Part shown: positions 35,171-42,233 of the stretch, one piece after another
Numbering within the stretch: the first letter of the stretch is position 1
Layout: each line of letters begins with the position of its first letter
Source: UBA8199 sp035358715
Lineage (GTDB): Bacteria > Verrucomicrobiota > Verrucomicrobiia > Limisphaerales > UBA8199
Direction of reading: 5' to 3'
DNA length: 64,000 nucleotides
Assembly (NCBI GenBank): GCA_035358715.1
Contig: DAOPPX010000005.1
Location: 1 to 64,000 of the forward strand
Position numbers and translations under genes: made by a program
Notes under the pieces: model-generated
What the model was told of the DNA's origin: nothing
The model's database searches: none
The model's input: the letters and a program-made list of their open reading frames with translations, nothing else

Positions 35171-36160
35171 TCATAGCCGCCCGGTGCCGGGGACAGCGAC
35201 AGTCACCGGCATGCCTTGGCGCAGTCCTTCGTCAGGACTCTCCACAACAATGCGCAACCGGTAAACGAGCGCTGTCCGCAGTTCCGCGGTCTCCACGGTC
35301 TTCGGAGTGAACTCGGCGCGGGGTGATATGTAGCCAACCCGACCGGTGTAAGGCTTGTCAGGGCGCGAATCGGTGTGGACTTGAACCTTCATGCCCGGAT
35401 GAATACGGCCAAGGTCGGGTTCCCGCACGTAGGCGCGAACCCAAACCGGGCTCACCAGCGAGACTGTAAAGACCGCGGTGCCGGCCGCCAGGACGGCGCC
35501 CGCCTCCTGGGCCCGTGTCAGAATCACGCCGTCCGACGGCGCCGTTAAGACCGTGTCCTTCAACTGAAGCCCGGCCGCAGCCAGCCCTGCTTCGGCTTGG
35601 GCGAGATCGGCCCTGGCCTGGGCAATGTCCTCAGCGCGAAACCCCGCTTCGAGCAGCGCCAGGTTGTCGCGCGCGGACTTCAATCGCGCCGCCGCCTCGT
35701 CGTAACTGGCCGCGGCGTTGTCGCGGTCCTGTATCGCCACGGCCTTGACGGCCAGCAGCTCTTCCGACCGTTTCAACAACCGCTCAGCATTGATGGCCGT
35801 GGCCTCGCGCTCGCGCACCAGCGACCGGGCCTGTGCAATCTCCTCCGGGCGGTTTCCTGTTTCACGCAGCTTCAGGCGCGCTCGCAGCGATTCAACCTGC
35901 GCCTGGGCGCTGGCCACCAGGTTGCTGTAAGGTTCCGCGTCCAGGCTGGCGATCACCTCGCCCGCCTTCACCGCGTCCCCTTCGTCGTAAACCAGCCTCC
36001 CCAGCTTGCCCGGAACGCGGAAACCGAGCGTCACCTCGCGAATATCCACATTCCCGTAGAGCGTCAGCCCCGTCTTCGTTCCATGGTGATGATTGCGATA
36101 CAACCACACGGCGCCGCCAACGCACAGCAGCACGACTATGACAGCGATTATCCTCTTCAC
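35171..36160 (-). CDS. HlyD-family periplasmic adaptor (YbhG-like)
   Basis: 329 residues; start is GTG at 36160, overlapping the TetR stop by 4 nt (GTGA). N-terminal membrane anchor (IIAVIVVLLCVGGAVWLY), a biotinyl-lipoyl-like half (GNVDIREVTLGFRVPGKLGRL...DEGDAVKAGEVIASLD), an alpha-helical hairpin (~75-190, Ala/Glu/Arg rich), the second lipoyl half (LTAPSDGVILTRAQEAGAVL) and a beta-barrel region (VWVRAYVREPDLGRIHPGMKV). It links the inner-membrane ABC complex to the TolC-like channel. Confidence 0.93.
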   Translation of the reverse strand: MKRIIAVIVVLLCVGGAVWLYRNHHHGTKTGLTLYGNVDIREVTLGFRVPGKLGRLVYDEGDAVKAGEVIASLDAEPYSNLVASAQAQVESLRARLKLRETGNRPEEIAQARSLVREREATAINAERLLKRSEELLAVKAVAIQDRDNAAASYDEAAARLKSARDNLALLEAGFRAEDIAQARADLAQAEAGLAAAGLQLKDTVLTAPSDGVILTRAQEAGAVLAAGTAVFTVSLVSPVWVRAYVREPDLGRIHPGMKVQVHTDSRPDKPYTGRVGYISPRAEFTPKTVETAELRTALVYRLRIVVESPDEGLRQGMPVTVAVPGTGRL

Positions 36161-36723
36161 AGTTGCCCCTCCTTTATGATCCGCTCCAGCAGCCGCCGAA
36201 GTGCCGCCAGGTCCTTCTGTGACGGTTGCAGGATGCCGAAGACCTTCCAGAACTTGAGCCCGTCCAGGGCCGCCAGCAACAGCCAGGCACGATCCGCCGG
36301 CAGCCCGTCATTCAGCATTCCCTGATGCACTCCCTTGAAGAACCGCTGCATCGGCTCCAGCATCTTCGGATTGCTGGAGATGGCCCCCAGCAACGGGCCA
36401 GCCACCCTTTGAAGCCGGGGAAACAGCGAGCCCTCCCTGTCCAGCATTAACCCCAGCAACGTGCGGGCGTGTCGCCCCGGGCCGGGGGGCTCGCCGGCCA
36501 AACCAAAGGCGAATCGCTCCTGAACGAGTGACGCTATCCGCGAAACCATGCCCAGCACGACTGCCTCCTTCGAGGAGAAGTGATACAGCAGCCCCCCCTT
36601 GCTGACCTTGGCCCGCGCCGCAACCGCCTCCAGTGTCAGCGCGCTGACACCTTGCTCTATCACGACGGCCTCCGCTGCATCCAGCAGCCGCTCCCGGGTG
36701 TTCCCTGACGGTTTTTGTTTCAT
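36157..36723 (-). CDS. TetR-family regulator (CecR-like) of the exporter operon
   Basis: 188 residues from MKQKPSGNTRERLLDAAEAV at 36723. HTH: ALTLEAVAARAKVSKGGLLYHFSSKEAVV (~30-58), followed by a C-terminal ligand domain. It is the first gene of the exporter operon, as cecR (ybiH) is for ybhGFSR in E. coli. Its promoter overlaps a 26-bp near-perfect operator, so autorepression with de-repression by an exported compound is the expected logic. Ligand unknown. A start further upstream would run through the operator and is rejected. Confidence 0.92.
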   Translation of the reverse strand: MKQKPSGNTRERLLDAAEAVVIEQGVSALTLEAVAARAKVSKGGLLYHFSSKEAVVLGMVSRIASLVQERFAFGLAGEPPGPGRHARTLLGLMLDREGSLFPRLQRVAGPLLGAISSNPKMLEPMQRFFKGVHQGMLNDGLPADRAWLLLAALDGLKFWKVFGILQPSQKDLAALRRLLERIIKEGQL

Positions 36724-36730
36724 ACTGGAA

Positions 36731-36759
36731 AGACTACACCGTCTGGACGGTATAGTCAA
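36731..36759 (-). promoter_or_regulatory. Exporter operon promoter overlapping a TetR operator
   Basis: On the minus strand: -35 TTGACT (36754-36759), 17-nt spacer, -10 TAGTCT (36731-36736). The palindrome gactacaccgtc-tg-gacggtatagtc (36732-36757; 12-bp arms, one mismatch) fills the spacer and overlaps both boxes, so a bound repressor would block RNA polymerase. The predicted start of transcription falls within a few bases of the tetR ATG at 36723, so the message should be nearly leaderless. Confidence 0.85.
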
Positions 36760-36916
36760 CGTCGGCAAATGAACCCGCAATCATAGAAGCCCGCCGGCGG
36801 CAGCCCCAAACGAGAATGGGCTGATCGGGGCAAACCAGATTTGGAGTTGCCGGGCGGCGGGGTTTGGATTAAGGTTGGACAATACAACACCCCAAACCAC
36901 AACCAAGACGCACTCT

Positions 36917-37447
36917 ATGAAGAAGCTCCTGTTCGCCACCCTCGCCGCCTTTGGGCTGGCCGCTGCCGCGCCCGCCGCTGATCTGTCCGGTTATGTGGAG
37001 GGCGGCGACAAGAACAAGGAGCGGCTCAAAAGCCTCCAGGGCAGCGCCGCCCCGCCGGAGCTGGCAGTGGAAGGCTGGATGAACGGGAAGGCGGTGAACT
37101 TGAAGAACCTGAAGGGCAAGATCGTGGTGCTCGACTTCTGGGCCACATGGTGCGGCCCCTGCATCGCCAGCATCCCCCACAACAACAAGCTGGCCGGGAA
37201 ATACCAGGACAAGGCGGTGTTCATCGGGGTCTGCCAGATGAAAGGCGCCGCGAAAATGGAGGCACTGGCCAGGGAAAAGGGCATTCAATACCCCATCTGC
37301 AAGGACGCCGAAGGCAAGACCGTCGCCGCCTACAAGGTGGACAGCTTCCCCGATTATTACATCATTGATCAGAAGGGCGTGCTGCGCGTGGCCGACTGCC
37401 AGAACTCGAAGGTCGAGGAGGTCATTGAGAAGCTGCTGGCCGAATGA
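36917..37447 (+). CDS. TlpA-like periplasmic thioredoxin
   Basis: 176 residues from MKKLLFATLAAFGLAAAAPAADL, a clear signal peptide; an upstream in-frame ATG at 36875 adds 14 unlikely residues. The redoxin domain contains VVLDFWATWCGPCIASIPHNN with the CxxC active site, a DKAVFIGVCQMKG segment, and FPDYYIIDQKGVLRVAD with the cis-Pro region. Likely a thiol-disulfide oxidoreductase acting in the periplasm. Transcribed divergently from the exporter operon; its promoter was not pinned down. Confidence 0.88.
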   Translation: MKKLLFATLAAFGLAAAAPAADLSGYVEGGDKNKERLKSLQGSAAPPELAVEGWMNGKAVNLKNLKGKIVVLDFWATWCGPCIASIPHNNKLAGKYQDKAVFIGVCQMKGAAKMEALAREKGIQYPICKDAEGKTVAAYKVDSFPDYYIIDQKGVLRVADCQNSKVEEVIEKLLAE

Positions 37448-37508
37448 CCGGTCCCGGCATCTGAAAGGCATCGGGCCCTGGAAGGTTCAGTGCAAACCGA
37501 TGCTATAG

Positions 37509-38063
37509 GTGGTTGGACAAGAAACGTGCAGTACGAGCCAGCGTCAGGCTGCGTTAGCGGGTTGTGGTGAATTTGTGCGGACTGGAGAGCCATTATTAGC
37601 GGCTGGATTGCTTAGCGCGATGCTTGCAGCAGCGCTCTGCCAGTTTGTCATGATTGGGCTCATCGGGATGGGGCTTTTCGTCGTGGCTCTCGTCTTGCTG
37701 GCGGCTGCGGGGATCGCCGCCGGTGCTGGCGGCAAGGTGGCGTCAGGACAGGGCCTTGGTGGGCTGACGGTGTATGGGATCGGGGTGTCGCTGCTGCTAT
37801 GGTTCGCCATTTATGCATCCTCTTTGGCCTACGACCACGCGGTGGGTTCAAGTGCCGGAAGAGCGAAACCCTCCGGGTGGGATTGGATTGGCCTGGGGGT
37901 AATCTCCCTGTTGCCGGCACTCCTAATTGGGCTGGGACTCAAGTTGCGTGCCCGGTGGCAGGCGTGCCGCTGTGTGGCCTGGGGCGCGGCGGTGTTTTGT
38001 GTCATGCCGGCGGCGGTCGGCGTCTTCTGGGTATTGGCCCCGATTCTGCCGCTAACCACGTAG
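37509..38063 (+). CDS. Hypothetical membrane protein
   Basis: Up to 184 residues; the GTG at 37509 is only the most upstream possibility, and internal ATGs near 37620 or 37650 may be the true start. About four hydrophobic helices: VMIGLIGMGLFVVALVLLAAAGI, LTVYGIGVSLLLWFAIYASSL, WIGLGVISLLPALLIGLGL and CVAWGAAVFCVMPAAVGVFWVLA. Helix-breaking Gly and small residues give a DUF4190-like appearance, but no family was recognised. Sixty nucleotides downstream of the thioredoxin gene on the same strand. Confidence 0.55.
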   Translation: MVGQETCSTSQRQAALAGCGEFVRTGEPLLAAGLLSAMLAAALCQFVMIGLIGMGLFVVALVLLAAAGIAAGAGGKVASGQGLGGLTVYGIGVSLLLWFAIYASSLAYDHAVGSSAGRAKPSGWDWIGLGVISLLPALLIGLGLKLRARWQACRCVAWGAAVFCVMPAAVGVFWVLAPILPLTT

Positions 38064-38340
38064 CCCATGGGGCTCAGCCTGAGGTTACGGAATTTCTCCG
38101 CCACCAAGCCGTCAGCAGCAACGGTTCAGATTCACCTCCCCCTCCCGGCGCTCTGTACAGGCACGCAAGAAGGAGCTTCCTGCTCTCAACGGGCCAAGCC
38201 CCTTGGGCCGCTCCAGCCACTCATCCGGCAGAGCCGCCGCCCATTCTCAATCCCGCATTCCGAACCGTGTGACAAATACTTTACACTTGTTTTGCGCGGC
38301 TTTGACATCTCCCGCTCATTTGCATAGCAAAGATGGAGGC

Positions 38341-39660
38341 ATGAGATTCTGGTTCAAGCAGTTCGCACCGCTCGCGGTCGCTCTGGCTGGCGCCCGGTTC
38401 TGCCTCGCGGAAGGCCAGGCACCGATGACGGCCCCCGAGGCCGCCTTCGCCATCTACACCGTAGCGGAGCCGGTGGACCGCAGACTGCTTGCGCGCGGAA
38501 GTGGCGAGTGCTCCAAAATCGCCCTGTCACCCGCGCCTGTGATCTCCAACGCGGACATACTGAACTACGACCTGGCGACGCACACGCTGCGGCTGGCACC
38601 GGAGGCGCGGGCGCGCCTGCCGCGCCCGCCAGTGCCTGGCACCCCATTCGTGGTGACCGCCGAGGGCAAGCCGATCTACCTGGGGGTGTTCGTGACGAGT
38701 GTTTCCTCGATGTCCTTTGCCGTGCCCAGTATCGTGCTGGATGCGCGCTTTCGCACGAACCAAGGCCCAAATGCACTCGTGATTGACCGCGCCTACCCGG
38801 CGGCGGATTTCGGCGTCGGGCCGGATCCGCGGGGCGATCCGCGCATCCGTCGGGCCCTGGAGAAGCGCGTTTCGCTGGCGCGGGAGGTGCCTGCGGACGA
38901 ATCGCTCGCCGCCTTGCGCGCCATCCTCCCGCAGGATTGGACCCTGCGGCATTATCTGGACGCCCAACCCTATGGCTTCGAGGCATCCTTCATTCGCGGG
39001 GCAGGTTTCACTTTCACCGGGCCAAGCCGGGTCAAAGGGCCAAAAGGCGAACTGACTCAAGAAGGCTTCAAACTCGTGCTCATGCCGGAGGAGTTTCTCG
39101 GCCATCCGCGCCTCCCCACGGCCACCGATCCCGGCCCGGCAGCAAGCCCCAGCCGGTTCCTCGGCTGGACCACGGAGCGAACGGTCTGGCGGAAGGTCTA
39201 TTGCGACAGCCGCACCGAGACGCCCACCTGGCCGGGATGGGAACCGGCGGTCAAGCGCGCGGTCGGCATCCCACTCCACCCCGTCAGCATCTGCATGAGC
39301 ACGCATTCCCAATCGCTCACGGTCACCACCAACTACGTCGTCCTCGTCACCCGGGTCGACGGCCGCAAGGCGGCGGTGCAGTTCACGCGTTTCGGCGTCA
39401 AGACGGCAACCTACCGCTGGCGCTGCCGCGCCGCCGACTCGCAAACCGTCCAAACCGGCACGGGCGAGGTGTATGAGAAGGAGCCTTACGACGAATCGCC
39501 TGAGGCGCTGGCCCTGCCCAGGCACGACTGCAACGTGCGCGCCGGGGACGTGCGCCTCGCCTGGTCCTGCGGTGGGACGAGCCAGGGCTACCTCTATTTC
39601 TACCCGTCGCGCGAGCGGGTCCGGATTCAGGCCGCGGAGGCGTTCGAGCGACTGCCCTGA
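38341..39660 (+). CDS. Large exported protein of unknown function
   Basis: 439 residues from MRFWFKQFAPLAVALAGARFCLAEG, a signal peptide with cleavage near CLAEG. The body has no recognised domain. Its N-terminal third (VISNADILNYDLATHTLRL, GKPIYLGVFVTSVSSMSFAVPSIV) resembles a compact beta domain, and the C-terminal part (QSLTVTTNYVVLVTRVDGRKAAVQFTRFG) another. Cys residues are few. Upstream, TTGACA at 38302-38307 and a poor -10 (TAGCAA, 38325-38330) are a weak promoter candidate. A GGAGG lies too close to the ATG to be ideal. Real gene by length, codon-position GC and signal peptide; function unknown. Confidence 0.72.
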   Translation: MRFWFKQFAPLAVALAGARFCLAEGQAPMTAPEAAFAIYTVAEPVDRRLLARGSGECSKIALSPAPVISNADILNYDLATHTLRLAPEARARLPRPPVPGTPFVVTAEGKPIYLGVFVTSVSSMSFAVPSIVLDARFRTNQGPNALVIDRAYPAADFGVGPDPRGDPRIRRALEKRVSLAREVPADESLAALRAILPQDWTLRHYLDAQPYGFEASFIRGAGFTFTGPSRVKGPKGELTQEGFKLVLMPEEFLGHPRLPTATDPGPAASPSRFLGWTTERTVWRKVYCDSRTETPTWPGWEPAVKRAVGIPLHPVSICMSTHSQSLTVTTNYVVLVTRVDGRKAAVQFTRFGVKTATYRWRCRAADSQTVQTGTGEVYEKEPYDESPEALALPRHDCNVRAGDVRLAWSCGGTSQGYLYFYPSRERVRIQAAEAFERLP

Positions 39661-39870
39661 AAGACCGCTTACGGTTCGGTGGTGCCAGCACCTGAATACC
39701 TCCACTGCGAGGCGCAGAATCGCATCCTTGAGAATGTCAGGTTTTCATGGCATGGCATCTCCTATTGTCAGGCCAGCCCGCCCGCTCCTGCTATCGCCCC
39801 AGGCTTGGTGAGACCAAAAACCAATTCTCTCTCACCCGCGCAGCACTCAGTACAGACGGGCGCGCAATAA

Positions 39871-39936
39871 GCAGGTTCGGCCACATGCCCTCACGCGGCG
39901 ACCCATGTATCGGTTATTTGCGCAACCAAGCACTAG
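39871..39936. repeat. Half copy of the large palindromic element
   Basis: Reverse complement reads ctagtgcttggttgcgcaa...acatgggtcgccgcgtgagg..., matching the left arm and loop of the element at 29333-29451 with a few substitutions and a small indel. The other arm is missing, so it cannot form the long stem alone. Confidence 0.88.
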
Positions 39937-39970
39937 TTCCCCCAGCACCATACCCCCTCCTTGGGTGGTC

Positions 39971-40084
39971 GCACCCCGCTGACTCCTCCGTCCTTCCTCC
40001 GTTGCTCCTCCGTTCCACCTCCGTTCCACCTCCGACCGGCGGTGGGAGGTGGAACGGAGGAGCAACGGAGGAAGGACGGAGGAG
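39971..40084. repeat. CTCCTCCGTT hairpin, copy 2, with perfect 40-bp arms
   Basis: Left arm 39983-40022 and right arm 40045-40084 are exact reverse complements, with a 22-nt loop (40023-40044). The arms are built of 10-nt-like units (ctcctccgtt, ccacctccgtt), so they can also pair in shifted register. It shares its entry sequence gcaccccgctgactcctccg with copy 1 at 27607. Confidence 0.93.
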
Positions 40085-40324
40085 CGACGGGGTTGCTATG
40101 GTTGCAACTGCCTGCCGCTGCGGTAATTGCAGCTTTTTGCCAGGCCGGGAGCTCCTGGCACAGAGGGATTAACGCGGGTTGTTCCTGCCGCCAATCGCAC
40201 CCTTGCGACAGAACACGCGAGATTCCCGAAGAAAACAGCCCTGTGGTGGCATCCGGAAGATTCCCCACAGCCTCGGAGTCCGTGCGGCGGGCCAGGAGGT
40301 TCGAGCCTGGTCAGGTGTCATAGC

Positions 40325-40401
40325 TGGCGCGTCCGGCAGGACTTGAACCTGCAACCTTCTGATCCGAAGTCAGAAGCTCTATCCAATTGAGCTACGGACG
40401 C
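40325..40401 (-). tRNA. tRNA-Arg (anticodon TCG)
   Basis: On the minus strand: acceptor GCGTCCG/CGGACGC, D-arm GCTC...GAGC, anticodon stem TCTGA/TCAGA around loop CTTCGGA (anticodon TCG, reads CGA), T-arm GCAGG-TTCAAGT-CCTGC. The discriminator is G and CCA is encoded (40325-40327). All stems pair fully over 73 nt plus GCCA. Confidence 0.96.
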
Positions 40402-40610
40402 TCAGCGCTCCCGAAGCGCTTGCAGACGGCTCGGCGCCTTTGGCTGCGGTGTTGCGCGCGGCCCGGCTTCTGGTCTTGCACCTCGCCGCGAAGCGGACAG
40501 GCCACACGGCGCGCACACCAGACAAACCCTGGACCACAGAGCGAAGTATCGCACGAAACCAGCCCGCAGCACAAGCGAATCGGGGGCGCGGTCGCGCGCG
40601 GGGGAACAGG

Positions 40611-41654
40611 CTAAATCGCGCGGACCAACGCCTCGATGTGGCGAATCCCCAACCGGGCCTCGACCTCAACGCGGCCCGGGGGAAGCTGACGACCGTTGGA
40701 CCGACGCCATTGCCCGAGGTCCTCAACCTTCGACAGCTCCGCCCCCGGTGCAACCGGCTCCCGCGCAAAGAAAAGCCGGTGGAGAATGGAAGACTCCGGC
40801 ACCTGCCGGTTGCGGAGCAGCCCGAGCCCGATCTCCCGGGCGGCGTCGTTCGCAATGACCTTCAACACGCGCAGCTTCGGTGTGGGCCGTTTGGCCGGGA
40901 TGGATTCCTCATCAAATTGCCGCGCCTCAGCGGCGGTCAACGCCAAGCCCGCCTCCAGATGGGCGGCCGGCTTTGGCCAGCGCCTCAGACAGGCGATAGC
41001 GGTGGCTTGGAAGCTGGCCTCCGGCGCATAGTGCCGGCGCACGCGGCCCACAGCGGCAAAGTCCAGCCGGCCGGTGGAAAGCACCTCCGCCGAGAACACG
41101 GGGGCGAACAAAGTCTCGCAGAACCCAATGTCAGCCGCGATCAAGTCCATCAGCCGCTCGACGGCCGAGTGCTCGGAGGATGACCGGTGCACGGGTTGCG
41201 CTTCGCTGGGCACGTTGAGCGTCAGCAGATGGGCAATCTCATGCCAGCGGCTGAACCAGCGCCGGCTGACTTTGCGTCCGCAACAGTCAATCACCGCCAC
41301 ATACTGCGGGCCCGCGCCGGACCTCGCCCGGCGACAACGAATCAGCGCCGCAAAGGTCTGCTCATCGAACAAAGTCGGCAGGCTCGCGAAGACGACATCG
41401 CCGGCGCCGACGTGTTGCCGCACGATGGCCTCCAGTTCGCCCGCGTGCCGGAACTCCTGGAACTCCAGGCCGAGCCGGGCGCACACCAACCTCTCCAAAT
41501 CCTGGATCGAACAGATGTCCCCGGCCCGGCGCATCCATCCTTCCACCAGCGACCGGCAAAAGCCGATGATCGCCTCGACCGGGCGGCGGGGATCGCCAGC
41601 CCCAAGGCCCCGGGCGAGTTCGACGACGCGCAGATCCTGATCCAGGCAGTTCAT
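40611..41654 (-). CDS. ImmA/IrrE-family zinc metallopeptidase
   Basis: 347 residues. The zinc-protease motif HEIAH lies at residues 138-142 (SRWHEIAHLLTL), followed ~30 residues later by SAVERLMDLIAADIGF, where the third ligand Glu/Asp is expected. The C-terminal ~170 residues (e.g. EASFQATAIACLRRWPKPAAHLEAG) form an extra domain as in IrrE/PprI-type stress proteins. Its ATG overlaps the stop of the XRE regulator by 4 nt (ATGA). In known pairs (ImmR-ImmA, DdrO-IrrE) the protease cleaves the XRE partner when a signal appears, relieving repression. The same logic is inferred here. Confidence 0.86.
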   Translation of the reverse strand: MNCLDQDLRVVELARGLGAGDPRRPVEAIIGFCRSLVEGWMRRAGDICSIQDLERLVCARLGLEFQEFRHAGELEAIVRQHVGAGDVVFASLPTLFDEQTFAALIRCRRARSGAGPQYVAVIDCCGRKVSRRWFSRWHEIAHLLTLNVPSEAQPVHRSSSEHSAVERLMDLIAADIGFCETLFAPVFSAEVLSTGRLDFAAVGRVRRHYAPEASFQATAIACLRRWPKPAAHLEAGLALTAAEARQFDEESIPAKRPTPKLRVLKVIANDAAREIGLGLLRNRQVPESSILHRLFFAREPVAPGAELSKVEDLGQWRRSNGRQLPPGRVEVEARLGIRHIEALVRAI

Positions 41655-42055
41655 TTGACGTACTCCTTCACCGCTTCATAGAAGCGCTTCCAGTCCACCT
41701 TCTCCAGGTTGTCCGATTTGGACCGGGAACGGTGCGCGATGATCTGCCGCTGGAGATCCAGCAGCAGCAGCGTTTGGCCGAAGGTGAGGTTGGCGGACCT
41801 GGCAAACTGCGACAGCGAGGCCGGAACATGCACCTCGCCCTTCTCCGGCTCCGGCAGCTTGCTTTTCATCAGGTGGTCCATGCTGACCCCCAGGGCGGTG
41901 GCGATGGCCAGCAGGCTGTCGGCCCCCACGCTTCGCTTCCCGGCTTCCAGATCGCTCAGGAAACCCTTGCTCAGGCCGCATTCCCTGGCGAGCTGCTCCT
42001 GCGTCCAGTCCAGCTCCGCGCGCCGCGCTTTGATTCGTTCTCCGACCGGGTTCAT
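41651..42055 (-). CDS. XRE-family repressor, partner of the ImmA/IrrE peptidase
   Basis: 134 residues. HTH_3 domain at residues ~5-60: IKARRAELDWTQEQLARECG, LSKGFLSDLEAGKRS, LLAIATALGVSMDHLM. The C-terminal ~70 residues are a helical linker/tail (EVHVPASLSQFARSANLTFGQ) that could hold the cleavage site. Translationally coupled to the peptidase gene and divergent from dnaB. A perfect 7-7-7 inverted repeat at 42114-42134 in the shared intergenic region is the probable operator. Confidence 0.9.
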   Translation of the reverse strand: MNPVGERIKARRAELDWTQEQLARECGLSKGFLSDLEAGKRSVGADSLLAIATALGVSMDHLMKSKLPEPEKGEVHVPASLSQFARSANLTFGQTLLLLDLQRQIIAHRSRSKSDNLEKVDWKRFYEAVKEYVK

Positions 42056-42113
42056 ATCTGTCAGCCCGGGAGAATAGCGCCCGGACGCCGCCGCGCAAGC
42101 CCGGACTCGCCTA

Positions 42114-42134
42114 TTGTGAATATCTTTTTCACAA
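42114..42134. promoter_or_regulatory. Inverted repeat, putative XRE operator
   Basis: ttgtgaa-tatcttt-ttcacaa: perfect 7-bp arms with a 7-nt spacer, in an AT-rich patch between the divergent XRE gene (start 42055) and dnaB (start 42234). Size and location fit a dimeric XRE repressor site controlling one or both directions. Confidence 0.65.
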
Positions 42135-42141
42135 CCACCTA

Positions 42142-42170
42142 TTGACTACTTGCATAGCGAACTATATTTA
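42142..42170 (+). promoter_or_regulatory. Candidate sigma-70 promoter for dnaB
   Basis: TTGACT (42142-42147), 17-nt spacer, TATTTA (42165-42170), in an AT-rich island 64 nt upstream of the dnaB ATG. It begins 7 nt after the inverted repeat, so a bound repressor would touch the -35 region. Confidence 0.5.
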
Positions 42171-42233
42171 CTTGGCGAACATTGGCCCCGTCCCGTCAAA
42201 TCGGGCGGAAGGCCGGAAAACCATGCTTGAGAT

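Larger units (their letters stand above)
39661..40324. other. Gene-free stretch holding two repeat elements
   Basis: No convincing gene on either strand. It contains a half copy of the large palindromic element (39871-39936) and a perfect-arm copy of the CTCCTCCGTT hairpin (39971-40084), 34 bp apart, followed by a flank related to that of the first hairpin copy and then the tRNA-Arg gene. The first 200 bases show nothing recognisable. Confidence 0.75.
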
